From: Nonomuraea sediminis
GTDB taxonomy: Bacteria; Actinomycetota; Actinomycetes; Streptosporangiales; Streptosporangiaceae
Assembly: GCF_018531495.1 (NCBI RefSeq)
Contig: NZ_JAHDTI010000017.1
Span: 124,001 to 188,000 of the forward strand
Direction of reading: 5' to 3'
DNA length: 64,000 nucleotides
How positions within the stretch are numbered: position 1 is the first letter of the stretch; the number at the start of each line of letters is the position of its first letter. Below the pieces are notes generated by a model. The model worked only from the letters and a program-made list of their open reading frames with translations. It made no database searches and was not told the origin of the DNA. Of the stretch, positions 9,384 through 17,205 are shown piece after piece. A program made the position numbers and the translations under genes.

Positions 9384-10010
9384 TCAGACGACGATCAGCG
9401 TCACGACCACGCCCGCGCAGTTACCCGCCACGCAGATCCTGACCGGCACCTGGTACATGCCCGCCTTCCTGGGCACGCCTCCGACGTGCCCGTCGGGGCC
9501 GATCGTCACGCCCTCGGGCAGCGCCTGGTCGTCGGTGACGGTGTAGGTGGCGGGGACGCCGTGCGGGCCGCCGTTGAGCGCGATCTCGCCGTTGAAGGGC
9601 TTGCCCACCTGGCCGGGGAAGGTCAGCTCGCCCGGCTCCCACGGCACGTTCTTGAGCACGACGAGCGTGACGCGTTGCTCGACGCACGCCGAACCCCGGC
9701 ACAGCCGCACCGGGGCCGAGTAGGTGCCGGCCCGCGCGGGGACCCCGAGCAGCCAGCCGTTGTCGTCCATGCGGATGCCGGGCGCCAGGTCGCCGGGCCG
9801 GAAGTCGACGTCGGCCTCGACGGGCAGCAGCCGGTCGTTCACGGCTATGCCCTGGGTCAGGTAGAAGGTGTCCTGGACGATCAGGCTCGACGGGGTGGGG
9901 AGCGGCGTGTCGCGTGCCAGATGCACGGATTGCACGCCCACCGAGGGGAAGACGGGGATCAATGCGCACATGGCCATTCCCCCGAGCAGGATGAGCCACT
10001 TTTGCCGCAT
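9384..10010 (-). CDS. Secreted protein with two putative Ig-like (He_PIG-type) domains
   Basis: 208 residues. The first 28 residues form a signal peptide or anchor. The rest splits into two similar beta-sandwich-like halves with the patterns GWLLGVPARAGTYSAPVRLC and GHVGGVPRKAGMYQVPVRIC, which resemble putative Ig domains (a 'G.l.GtPt.aGtY.v.v' signature). Each half has a cysteine pair (RLCRGSAC and RICVAGNC), probably disulphide-bonded outside the cell. GGGGGG sits 5 nt before the ATG. Likely a surface or secreted binding protein; ligand unknown. Confidence 0.75.
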   Translation of the reverse strand: MRQKWLILLGGMAMCALIPVFPSVGVQSVHLARDTPLPTPSSLIVQDTFYLTQGIAVNDRLLPVEADVDFRPGDLAPGIRMDDNGWLLGVPARAGTYSAPVRLCRGSACVEQRVTLVVLKNVPWEPGELTFPGQVGKPFNGEIALNGGPHGVPATYTVTDDQALPEGVTIGPDGHVGGVPRKAGMYQVPVRICVAGNCAGVVVTLIVV

Positions 10011-10081
10011 CTTTACCCCCCGGTCTGGCTAACCCGGTACGTACCCCTTTCACCGCGGAGAGTCACTACATACTTGGAGCC

Positions 10082-10711
10082 ATGGCCGCAGAATCCGCTC
10101 AGACACTCGAACGCGGGCTCCAGTTGCTCCGGCTGCTCGCCGACGGCAAGGGCGGGCGGACGCCCACCGAGCTGAGCACCGAGCTGGGGCTGAGCCGCCC
10201 GGTGGTGTACCGCCTGCTGACCACGCTGATGAGCGAGGGGTTCGCGCGGCGGGACACCGAGGGGCGGGTGCATCTCGGGTTCGGGGTGCTCGTGCTGGCG
10301 CAAGCCGTACAGCCCCTGTTGCGGGCGGCGGCGCTGCCGTCGCTGCGGCGGCTGGCCGAGGAGGTGGGGGCGACCGCGCACCTGACCGTGGCCGAGGGCG
10401 ACGACGGGCTGGCCGTGGCCGTGGTGGAGCCGTCGTGGACCGACATGCACGTGGCCTACCGGGAGGGGTCGCGCCATCCGCTGGTCAAGGGGGCCGCGGG
10501 GCGGGCGATCCTGGCGCTGCGCGAGGGGCGGGCCGACTACCTGGTCACCGAGGGGCAGTTGCAGGAGGGGGCGCGCGGGATCGCGGCGCCGGTGACCGGG
10601 CTGCCGTGGCTGGAGGCCTCGGTCGGGGTGGTGACGTTCGGCCCGCTGGAGGAGGCCGCGGGGTCGCGCGTGGTGGCCGCCGCGGCGGAGCTCACGGTGG
10701 CGCTCGGTTGA
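10082..10711 (+). CDS. IclR-family transcriptional regulator of the homogentisate operon
   Basis: 209 residues. An N-terminal winged helix-turn-helix (about 8-60, LSTELGLSRPVVYRLLTTL) is followed by an IclR-type effector domain with HPLVKGAAGRAILAL near 137-151. Slightly shorter than the usual 240-260, with a compact C-terminal domain. GGAG precedes the ATG. It lies 77 bp upstream of hmgA in the same direction; regulators of this family commonly control tyrosine/homogentisate catabolism and respond to a pathway aromatic. Dyad sequences in the gap (10749-10773) are the likely binding site. That it regulates this pathway is inferred from position. Confidence 0.88.
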   Translation: MAAESAQTLERGLQLLRLLADGKGGRTPTELSTELGLSRPVVYRLLTTLMSEGFARRDTEGRVHLGFGVLVLAQAVQPLLRAAALPSLRRLAEEVGATAHLTVAEGDDGLAVAVVEPSWTDMHVAYREGSRHPLVKGAAGRAILALREGRADYLVTEGQLQEGARGIAAPVTGLPWLEASVGVVTFGPLEEAAGSRVVAAAAELTVALG

Positions 10712-10748
10712 CATCTCCCAGGCGATGAACGACGGTTGTACATATAGA

Positions 10749-10773
10749 GGACATATCTGTCCGATAAACGGAC
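10749..10773 (+). promoter_or_regulatory. Overlapping dyads upstream of hmgA, candidate IclR operator
   Basis: Two perfect dyads share a middle arm: GGACA-TATC-TGTCC (10749-10762) and GTCCG-ATAAA-CGGAC (10759-10773). Three GGAC/GTCC half-sites therefore sit about 10 bp apart, one helical turn, ending 15 bp before the hmgA start. Directly upstream, ACATAT also occurs as a direct repeat. Binding by the adjacent IclR regulator is an inference. Confidence 0.5.
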
Positions 10774-10788
10774 GTTCCTGGAGGGTTC

Positions 10789-11958
10789 ATGCCGTACTAC
10801 CGCGTCGTCGGCGAGGTTCCGCGCAAGCGTCACGTGCAGTTCAGGCGGCCCGACGGCGGGCTGTACGCCGAGGAACTGATGGGCGAGGAGGGTTTCTCGT
10901 CCGACTCGTCACTGCTGTACCACCGCTACCTGCCGACGGCGATCATCAAGGCCGAGTCCGTCACGCCGATGACCGACTCCAGGCTCGAGCCCAACCTGCC
11001 GCTCTCGCCCCGGCACTTCCGCACCCAGGACCTGAAGTCCGCGGGTGACCTGGTCAGCGGGCGGATGCTGCTGGGCGGCAACGGCGACGTCCGATTGTCG
11101 TACGCCACCAGCGACCAGCCGAGCGAGCTGTACCGCAACTCCATGGGCGACGAGTGCGTCTACATCCAGAGCGGCCGCGTCCGCTTCGAGTCCACCTACG
11201 GCGTGATCGAGGCGGGCGAAGGCGACTACATCGTCATCCCGACCGGCACCATCCACCGCTGGGTGCCCGACGGGCAGGTAAACGTGCTGGCCATCGAGGC
11301 CGCCGGGCACATCAGGCCGCCCAAGCGCTACCTGTCGCAGTACGGGCAGTTCCTCGAGCACGCCCCCTACTGCGAGCGCGACCTGCGCACCCCCGCCGAG
11401 CCGTTCACCGTGGAGGGCGAGGAGGTGCCGGTCCTGGTCCGCACCCGCGGCGGGCTGACCCGGCTGGTCTACCGCAACCACCCCTTCGACGTGGTCGGCT
11501 GGGACGGGTACCTGTACCCGTACGCGTTCAACATCAACGACTTCGAGCCGATCGTGAAGAAGACCCACGCGCCGCCGCCGGTCCATCAGACCTTCGAGGG
11601 GCCCGGGTTCGTGGTGTGCTCGTTCATGCCGCGGCCGCTGGACTTCCACCCCGACGCGGTGCCGATCCCCTACAACCACCACAACGTGGACTCCGACGAG
11701 TTCATGTTCTACGTGGGCGGCGACTACTCCGCCCGCAAGGGGTCCGGGATCGACGTCGGCTCGATCTCGCTGCACCCGGCCGGCTTCACCCACGGCCCGC
11801 AGCCGGGCGCGGTCGAAGCCGTGGTCGAGGCCGTCAAGCAGGGACACACGGTCACCAGCGAGATGGCCGTCATGGTCGACACCTTCAGGCCGCTCGACCT
11901 CGGCCAGGGCGCGCTGTCCTGCGAGGACCCCGGCTACGCCTGGACCTGGGCCCGATGA
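10789..11958 (+). CDS. hmgA: Homogentisate 1,2-dioxygenase
   Basis: 389 residues. A non-haem iron enzyme that opens the homogentisate ring to 4-maleylacetoacetate in tyrosine and phenylalanine breakdown. Seen: a cupin-type region with GEGDYIVIPTGTIHRW, the conserved block WDGYLYPYAFNINDFEPI, and the iron/active-site stretches NHHNVDSDEFMFYVGG and HPAGFTHGP. Shorter than proteobacterial and animal forms (about 430-445), as expected for the actinobacterial subgroup. GGAGGG lies 4 nt before the ATG. The stop overlaps the next start (ATGA), so it heads a three-gene coupled operon. Confidence 0.95.
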   Translation: MPYYRVVGEVPRKRHVQFRRPDGGLYAEELMGEEGFSSDSSLLYHRYLPTAIIKAESVTPMTDSRLEPNLPLSPRHFRTQDLKSAGDLVSGRMLLGGNGDVRLSYATSDQPSELYRNSMGDECVYIQSGRVRFESTYGVIEAGEGDYIVIPTGTIHRWVPDGQVNVLAIEAAGHIRPPKRYLSQYGQFLEHAPYCERDLRTPAEPFTVEGEEVPVLVRTRGGLTRLVYRNHPFDVVGWDGYLYPYAFNINDFEPIVKKTHAPPPVHQTFEGPGFVVCSFMPRPLDFHPDAVPIPYNHHNVDSDEFMFYVGGDYSARKGSGIDVGSISLHPAGFTHGPQPGAVEAVVEAVKQGHTVTSEMAVMVDTFRPLDLGQGALSCEDPGYAWTWAR

Positions 11959-12677
11959 GCACCCTGTTCAACGCCCTCGTCGACGACGCCGGGCTGTTCC
12001 CGCCCACGTCGCTGCCCGTGGACCAGGCGCTGGAACGCCACCGCCACGACCAGGAGCGCGCCCACCCGGTACTCACCCACCGCTTCCTGTGCCCGACCAG
12101 CCGCCTGGACGCGCTGCGCCGATCGGAATCGGTCCCTGACAGGATCGGGCTCATCGTCGACACGCCCGAGCTGCCGGACTTCTCCGATCTGCCGGTGGAC
12201 TTCGTCGAGACCCGCTCCGCCGAGCTGCGCGCGCCCGCCGGGGTCCGCCTGTTCCTCGAGGTGCCGCCGCGTGTCGCCGGCCTGCCCGAGGGCGCCGGGC
12301 TGAAGGTCCGCTGCGGCGGGCTGACCGCCGACGCCTTCCCGCCGGTGGAGCGCTTGGGAGGCTTCATCCGGTTCTGCGTGGACAACGACATCCCGTTCAA
12401 GGCTACGGCGGGACTCCACAACGCCGTCCGCCACTTCGACCCGTCCCTGGGCGTGGACCGGCACGGGTTCCTCAACCTGGTGCTCGGGGTCTGCGAGGCC
12501 GTCGAGCGGCGCGACCCCGCGACCGTCCTGCGCACGACAGACGTGGGGCACCTGGTACGGCTGGCGCACGCCGTACCCGAGGACACCGCCAAGCGCGCCA
12601 GGCAGCTGCTGGTCAGCTACGGGTCGTGCAGCACGAGCACGCCCATCGAAGATCTGACGACATTGGGGATCATATGA
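11955..12677 (+). CDS. Uncharacterised protein coupled between hmgA and fumarylacetoacetase
   Basis: 240 residues. Its ATG overlaps the hmgA stop by 4 nt and its stop overlaps the next start by 4 nt, so all three proteins are made in step. I do not recognise a named domain. Alternating short strands and helices, with conserved-looking pieces KVRCGG (117-122), FKATAGLHNAVR (148-159) and HGFLNLVLG (170-178), suggest a TIM-barrel-like fold with a lysine and a histidine in the strand-end positions. No signal peptide or membrane helix. The pathway needs a maleylacetoacetate isomerase between its two neighbours, and no glutathione-type isomerase is present here. This protein is a positional candidate only. 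Confidence 0.85.
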   Translation: MSTLFNALVDDAGLFPPTSLPVDQALERHRHDQERAHPVLTHRFLCPTSRLDALRRSESVPDRIGLIVDTPELPDFSDLPVDFVETRSAELRAPAGVRLFLEVPPRVAGLPEGAGLKVRCGGLTADAFPPVERLGGFIRFCVDNDIPFKATAGLHNAVRHFDPSLGVDRHGFLNLVLGVCEAVERRDPATVLRTTDVGHLVRLAHAVPEDTAKRARQLLVSYGSCSTSTPIEDLTTLGII

Positions 12678-13768
12678 GTTTCGGGATCGACAACCTGCCT
12701 TACGGGGTTTTCTCGCGGCGGGGGGAGTCGCCTCGGGTGGGCGTGCGGTTCGAGGACCGGGTGCTGGACCTGGCCGCGGCACTCGGCGACGAGGTGTTCT
12801 TGGCGCCTTCGCTGAACCCCTTCATGGCGCGCGGGCGGCAGGCCTGGACCGAGACCCGGGCCCGGATCCAGGACGTGCTGCGCGGCGGCGCCGAGCAGCA
12901 CCTGATCCCCCTCGACCAGGTCACGCTGCACCTGCCGTTCGAGGTGGCCGACTACGTCGACTTCTACTGCTCGATCGACCACGCCTCCAACGTCGGCAAG
13001 ATCTTCCGGCCCAACTCCGAGCCGCTGACGCCCAACTGGCGGCACCTGCCGATCGGCTACCACGGCCGCGCGGGCACGGTCGTCGTGTCGGGCACCCCTG
13101 TCCGCCGGCCGAACGGGCAGCTCAAGGCCGGGGTGTTCGGCCCGTGCGAGCGGCTGGACATCGAGGCCGAGCTGGGCTTCGTCGTCGGCGTCCCCTCCGA
13201 GCTCGGCTCGCCTGCCGGGGCGTTCGAGGACCACGTGTTCGGGGTGACGCTGCTCAACGACTGGAGCGCCCGCGACATCCAGGCCTGGGAGTACGTGCCG
13301 CTCGGGCCTTTCCTGGGCAAGTCGTTCGCCACGTCGATCTCGCCGTGGATCACCCCGCTCGAGGCGCTGCCGCGCGTGCCCGGTCCCGCCCAGGATCCCG
13401 AGCCGCTCGACTACCTGCGCCGCGGGGCCGACTGGGGGCTCGACATCGCGGTCGAGGTCTGGCTCAACGGCGAGATCGTGTCCCGCCCGCCGTACGCGAG
13501 CATGTACTGGACACCCGACCAGATGCTCGCCCACATGACCGTCAACGGCGCCTCCCTGCGCACCGGCGACCTGTTCGCCAGCGGCACGATCTCGGGGCCC
13601 GAGCGCGAGGAACGCGGCTCGCTGATCGAGCTGACCTGGAACGGCACCGACCCGATCAAGCTGGCCGGCGGCGAGACCAGGGGCTTCCTGCAGGACGGCG
13701 ACACCGTCACCCTCCGGGCCACCGCGGGCGACCTGACACTGGGTGAAGTGTCCGGAACCATCGGATAA
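12674..13768 (+). CDS. fahA: Fumarylacetoacetase
   Basis: 364 residues from the ATG at 12674, which overlaps the preceding stop. Hydrolyses fumarylacetoacetate to fumarate and acetoacetate, the last step of homogentisate degradation. Seen: an N-terminal SH3-like domain with the family's FGIDNLPYGVFS opening, then the FAH catalytic domain with DIEAELGFVVG (metal-binding glutamates), LNDWSARDIQAWEYVPLG and FLGKSFATSISPW. Somewhat shorter than the 400-420 of many homologues. The product enters central metabolism directly. Confidence 0.94.
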   Translation: MSFGIDNLPYGVFSRRGESPRVGVRFEDRVLDLAAALGDEVFLAPSLNPFMARGRQAWTETRARIQDVLRGGAEQHLIPLDQVTLHLPFEVADYVDFYCSIDHASNVGKIFRPNSEPLTPNWRHLPIGYHGRAGTVVVSGTPVRRPNGQLKAGVFGPCERLDIEAELGFVVGVPSELGSPAGAFEDHVFGVTLLNDWSARDIQAWEYVPLGPFLGKSFATSISPWITPLEALPRVPGPAQDPEPLDYLRRGADWGLDIAVEVWLNGEIVSRPPYASMYWTPDQMLAHMTVNGASLRTGDLFASGTISGPEREERGSLIELTWNGTDPIKLAGGETRGFLQDGDTVTLRATAGDLTLGEVSGTIG

Positions 13769-13802
13769 GTTACCTAGCGTGCTTGTGACATCACTCCGCG
13801 CT

Positions 13803-13829
13803 ACTCTTGGAGACCCCGTCCCCAAGAGT
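13803..13829 (+). terminator. Hairpin after the homogentisate operon / ahead of the L,D-transpeptidase gene
   Basis: Perfect 8-bp stem ACTCTTGG/CCAAGAGT with an 11-nt loop, 34 bp after the fahA stop and 11 bp before the next start. There is no T run. It may end the hmg transcript or act as a 5' hairpin for the next gene. Confidence 0.4.
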
Positions 13830-13840
13830 GCAGGAGTGCG

Positions 13841-15025
13841 ATGCGCCGCGCCCTTCTCCTCGGCCTTCTACTGATCACGGGCTGCTCCTCAGTGTCGGCC
13901 GAGGCGCCTCGGCCCACGCAACCGGTCGTCGCGGTCTACCCGGCCTTCGACGCCAAGCACGCCAGGCCCGACCGGGGCCTGGTCGTGCGCACCAGAGCGG
14001 GCACGCTCAGCCAGGTGCTCGCCTACGCCGGAGGCAGCCTCGTCACCGGCAAGCTCAACCAGACGCGCACCACCTGGCGCTCCGACTGGACGCTGACCCC
14101 CGACACCGAATACACCGTCACCGCCACGGCCGTCGGGTCCGGCACCCCGGCCACGGTGGCCATGGGCCGCTTCCGCACCCGCCCGGCCGTCCGCGGGTTC
14201 CACGTGGCCTCCGCCGTGCCGCTGCCCGACGAGACCGTCGGCGTGGGCATGCCGATCATCCTCAACTTCGACACCCCCGTTCAGGACAAGGTCGCCGTCG
14301 AGCGCGCGCTCGAGGTCAAGGCGGCCAAACCCGTCGAGGGCGCCTGGCACTGGATCAGCGACACCCAGGTCATCTACCGCACCCGCTCCTACTGGCCGGC
14401 CAGGCAGCGGGTCACGGTCACCGCCCACCTGGCCGGCGTGCGCCCCGCTACAGGCGTGTACGGCACGGCCGACACCACCTTCGCCTTCACCGTGGGCCGC
14501 AAGCAGGTCAGCACCGTCGACACCGTGTCGCACCAGATGCTCGTGCGCCGCGACGGCAAACTCGTCAAGCGCATGGCCATCAGCGCCGGCATGGCCACCA
14601 CCAAGGAGTACACCACCACCAGCGGCGTCCACCTGACCATGGACAAGGGCAACCCGGTCCGGATGATCTCACCGGGCCGCAAGAAGGGCGATCCCGGCTT
14701 CTACGACGTGATGATCGACCACGCCGTCCGCATCTCCGACAGCGGCGAATACGTGCACGCCAAGAACAACGTCTGGGCCCAGGGCCGGGCCAATGTCAGC
14801 CACGGCTGCGTCAACGCCAGGCCTGACCAGGCCGCCTGGTTCTTCGATTCCTCGCTGCGCGGCGATCCGGTAACGATCACGGGCACGGCCCGGGTGCTCG
14901 AATGGAACAACGGCTGGGGATTCTGGCAACTGCCGTGGGAGAAATGGCAGCTCGGGAGCGCTCTTTACGACCCCACCCCGGCAGGCGGCTGGGTGCGTCA
15001 GGCGCCGCCGCCAACCCTGCCATAG
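13841..15025 (+). CDS. L,D-transpeptidase lipoprotein (LdtMt2-like, YkuD domain)
   Basis: 394 residues. The lipobox LLITGC puts the lipidated cysteine at residue 15. Two Ig-like domains follow (about 30-120 and 125-220, the second beginning with the FDTPVQD-type pattern of Ldt proteins). The YkuD catalytic domain (about 225-345) carries the HAKNNVW histidine and the active-site SHGCVNARP cysteine. A tryptophan-rich C-terminal extension follows (WNNGWGFWQLPWEKW). It makes 3-3 cross-links between peptidoglycan stems outside the membrane, a carbapenem-sensitive reaction. AGGAGTGCG precedes the ATG. It stands alone between the hmg operon and the NfeD gene. Confidence 0.94.
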   Translation: MRRALLLGLLLITGCSSVSAEAPRPTQPVVAVYPAFDAKHARPDRGLVVRTRAGTLSQVLAYAGGSLVTGKLNQTRTTWRSDWTLTPDTEYTVTATAVGSGTPATVAMGRFRTRPAVRGFHVASAVPLPDETVGVGMPIILNFDTPVQDKVAVERALEVKAAKPVEGAWHWISDTQVIYRTRSYWPARQRVTVTAHLAGVRPATGVYGTADTTFAFTVGRKQVSTVDTVSHQMLVRRDGKLVKRMAISAGMATTKEYTTTSGVHLTMDKGNPVRMISPGRKKGDPGFYDVMIDHAVRISDSGEYVHAKNNVWAQGRANVSHGCVNARPDQAAWFFDSSLRGDPVTITGTARVLEWNNGWGFWQLPWEKWQLGSALYDPTPAGGWVRQAPPPTLP

Positions 15026-15103
15026 GTTGAAAGAGAGGAATACCGTAGATAAGGGGAACCAGTCGCGGATATAGGCCCGTTAACCCGTTTGGAGGGCCGA
15101 AGC

Positions 15104-15535
15104 ATGGATGAATGGATCATCTGGGTAATCCTCGCAGTAGTTCTCGGCGTGGCCGAAATCTTCACCGTGACCGCCTCGCTTGGCCTGCTCGGCGCCGCCG
15201 CGCTCCTGGCGGCCGCCACCGCGGCCATCGGGCTGCCGGTTCCCATCCAGCTCCTGGTCTTCGCCCTGTCCTCCGCGGCCGGACTGATCATCGTCCGTCC
15301 CATCGCCATGCGCCACCTCCGCCAGCCGCAGCTGCAGCGTTTCGGCGTCGAAGCGCTCGTCGGCAAGCCCGCCTACGTCGTCCGCGAGGTGACGGGCAGA
15401 GACGGCAGGATCCGCATCGGCGGTGAGGAATGGTCGGCCCGCGCCTACGACGAATCACTGGTGATCCCCATCGGCACCACCGTCGATGTCATGGAAATCG
15501 AAGGAGCCACCGCCGTCGTATATCCACGGGATTGA
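15104..15535 (+). CDS. NfeD-family membrane protein
   Basis: 143 residues from the ATG at 15104, behind GGAGGG at about 10 nt spacing. Two or three transmembrane helices (about 3-25, 27-45 and 50-68) are followed by a soluble OB-fold domain (about 85-143, GKPAYVVREV...GRIRIGGEEWSARAYDE), the layout of short NfeD proteins. These are partners of SPFH/stomatin proteins in membrane microdomains, and the SPFH gene is 244 bp downstream. The exact role is not settled for the family. Confidence 0.88.
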   Translation: MDEWIIWVILAVVLGVAEIFTVTASLGLLGAAALLAAATAAIGLPVPIQLLVFALSSAAGLIIVRPIAMRHLRQPQLQRFGVEALVGKPAYVVREVTGRDGRIRIGGEEWSARAYDESLVIPIGTTVDVMEIEGATAVVYPRD

Positions 15536-15779
15536 GACGCGGGATTCCGACTTACGCCCCACGGGGAGGTGCACAGGTTGAGGTTCACGGTTCACAGGCC
15601 GGCCTCCCCGTGCGGCCATGGGGTGCTCCGGTACGAGATCTCAGCAGGCATGATTCCGCCCGCCGGCGGGAACGTGACCACTCTGACCGACCCGACCGGC
15701 ACAAGCGCGCGGCAACGAGCCGCGTTTCCTCCCGCCCTGAAGAACCAGGGCATACGCAGTAAAGAGGACTGGTGACGCC
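15536..15779 (+). promoter_or_regulatory. NfeD-SPFH spacer with a long-range inverted repeat
   Basis: A 244-bp gap without a convincing gene. It contains a perfect 10-bp inverted repeat, CACGGGGAGG at 15560-15569 and CCTCCCCGTG at 15603-15612, with a 33-nt loop. Formed in RNA, it would make a hairpin of attenuator size in the transcript that leads into the SPFH gene. A 68-codon frame starting at 15569 ends 4 nt before the SPFH start but lacks the usual codon bias. Confidence 0.4.
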
Positions 15780-16859
15780 ATGGATCCGCTGTTGATAGTC
15801 GGGATACTCGTCATCCTCCTGGCGGTGATCACCGTATTGAAGGCGGTGCGGATCGTCCCGCAAGCGCGGGCGCGGAACGTGGAGCGGCTGGGCCGCTACC
15901 ACCGCACGCTGAAGCCGGGGATGAACTTCGTCATCCCCTACGTCGACCGCGTCTACCCGATGATCGACCTGCGCGAACAGGTGGTCTCCTTCCGGCCGCA
16001 GCCGGTGATCACCGAGGACAACCTGGTCGTCGAGATCGACACCGTGCTCTACTTCCAGGTGACCGACCCGCGGGCGGCCGCCTATGAAATCGCCAACTAC
16101 ATCCAGGCGGTCGAGCAGCTGACCGTCACCACGCTGCGGAACGTCGTCGGCTCCATGGACCTGGAGAAGACGCTGACCTCCCGCGACACGATCAACAGCC
16201 AGCTGCGCGGCGTGCTCGACGAGGCGACCGGCAAATGGGGCATCCGGGTCAACCGCGTCGAGATCAAGGCCATCGACCCGCCCAAGACCATCAAGGACGC
16301 GATGGAGAAGCAGATGCGGGCCGAGCGGGACAAGCGGGCCGCGATCCTGAACGCCGAAGGCCAGCGGCAGTCGCAGATCCTGACCGCCGAGGGCGACAAG
16401 CAGAGCGCGATCCTGCGGGCCGAGGGCCAGCGGACCGCGGCCGTGCTCAAGGCCGAGGGTGAGTCGCGGGCGATCGACCAGGTGTTCCAGGCCGTGCACC
16501 GCAACGATCCCGATCCCAAGCTGCTCGCTTACCAGTATCTGCAGGTGCTGCCGCAGCTCGCCCAGGGTGGCAACACGACCTGGGTGATCCCGAGCGAGGT
16601 CACCTCCGCCCTCGGCGCCGTGTCCCAGGCTTTCACCAAGGCGCTGCCCAAGGTGGAGGCGGTAGAGGAGGAGCCGGAGTTCACCGCCGCCGAGGAGGAG
16701 ATCGCCAAGGCCACGGAGGCCGCGGCCGAGGCCGTGGCGGACGCCCAGGAAGCCGAAAGCCCCAACGGCCCCCGCCAGATCGCGGCCGCCTCTACCGACC
16801 CCGACCCGCTGACCGACCTGACCCAGGACACCAAACAGCCCAACCAGGCCGACCACTAA
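15780..16859 (+). CDS. SPFH/Band 7 (stomatin/flotillin-like) membrane scaffold protein
   Basis: 359 residues. One N-terminal hydrophobic helix (about 3-23), then an SPFH domain from about 25 to 200 (VPQARARNVERLGRYH, LREQVVSFRPQPVITEDN), then a helical region with repeated EGQR/EGDK motifs (about 185-225) characteristic of stomatin-type oligomers. The C-terminus is acidic and low-complexity (EEEPEFTAAEEEIAKATEAAAEA). It organises membrane microdomains and often controls membrane protein turnover together with NfeD. The ATG is preceded by AAAGAGGAC at longer than usual spacing. Followed by a bidirectional terminator. Confidence 0.92.
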   Translation: MDPLLIVGILVILLAVITVLKAVRIVPQARARNVERLGRYHRTLKPGMNFVIPYVDRVYPMIDLREQVVSFRPQPVITEDNLVVEIDTVLYFQVTDPRAAAYEIANYIQAVEQLTVTTLRNVVGSMDLEKTLTSRDTINSQLRGVLDEATGKWGIRVNRVEIKAIDPPKTIKDAMEKQMRAERDKRAAILNAEGQRQSQILTAEGDKQSAILRAEGQRTAAVLKAEGESRAIDQVFQAVHRNDPDPKLLAYQYLQVLPQLAQGGNTTWVIPSEVTSALGAVSQAFTKALPKVEAVEEEPEFTAAEEEIAKATEAAAEAVADAQEAESPNGPRQIAAASTDPDPLTDLTQDTKQPNQADH

Positions 16860-16870
16860 CCCCCGACACC

Positions 16871-16901
16871 GATGCCCGCCGCCTCCACAGCGGCGGGCAT
16901 C
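16871..16901. terminator. Bidirectional terminator between SPFH and RNHCP genes
   Basis: Perfect 11-bp stem GATGCCCGCCG/CGGCGGGCATC with a 9-nt loop, lying 11 bp after one stop and 4 bp from the convergent stop. There is no T tract, as is common in actinobacteria. Confidence 0.75.
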
Positions 16902-16905
16902 CACC

Positions 16906-17205
16906 TCACAGCCCGAGCCACGGGTTCCCGACGATCTCGTCGTCGGGTGCCACCCTGTTGCGCCGCACGTGCCCGCATCGGACGCATCGGTGGACGAGCA
17001 TGAACCCCTTGGCCGAGTGGTGGTCGAGCCCGACAGCCTCCATCAGCCCGCCACACCCGGCCGCCCGGTCACCGGGCAGCACGTCGACGTGCTTGGAGGT
17101 CAGGCACTGAGGGCAGTGGTTCCGGTAGCTGCCGTTGGTCAGCCTTTCTACGTCGTGTCCGCAGTTCTCGCAGGTGAAGCTGGTGTTCTCGGTCGCCTGA
17201 CTGAT
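16906..17205 (-). CDS. RNHCP-domain zinc-ribbon protein, apparent ATC start
   Basis: 99 residues if it begins at the ATC at 17205. The RNHCP domain is clear: FTCENCG, then TNGSYRNHCPQCLTSKHVD, then GCGGLMEAVGL and HRCVRCGHVRRNRVAPDD, giving zinc-binding cysteine pairs. Family members normally begin a few residues before TENTxFTC, which here is exactly the ATC codon. GGAGGGG sits 6 nt before that codon and no ATG, GTG or TTG is in frame nearby. The frame does continue upstream to a GTG at 17304, but those 33 codons lack the GC3 bias of the gene. Function of the family is unknown; zinc binding is inferred. A long leader precedes it. Confidence 0.82.
   Translation of the reverse strand: MSQATENTSFTCENCGHDVERLTNGSYRNHCPQCLTSKHVDVLPGDRAAGCGGLMEAVGLDHHSAKGFMLVHRCVRCGHVRRNRVAPDDEIVGNPWLGL

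Noticed and set aside
15569..15775. 68-codon plus-strand frame before the SPFH gene
   Set aside because: No spaced ribosome-binding site, weak third-position GC bias and no recognisable features.
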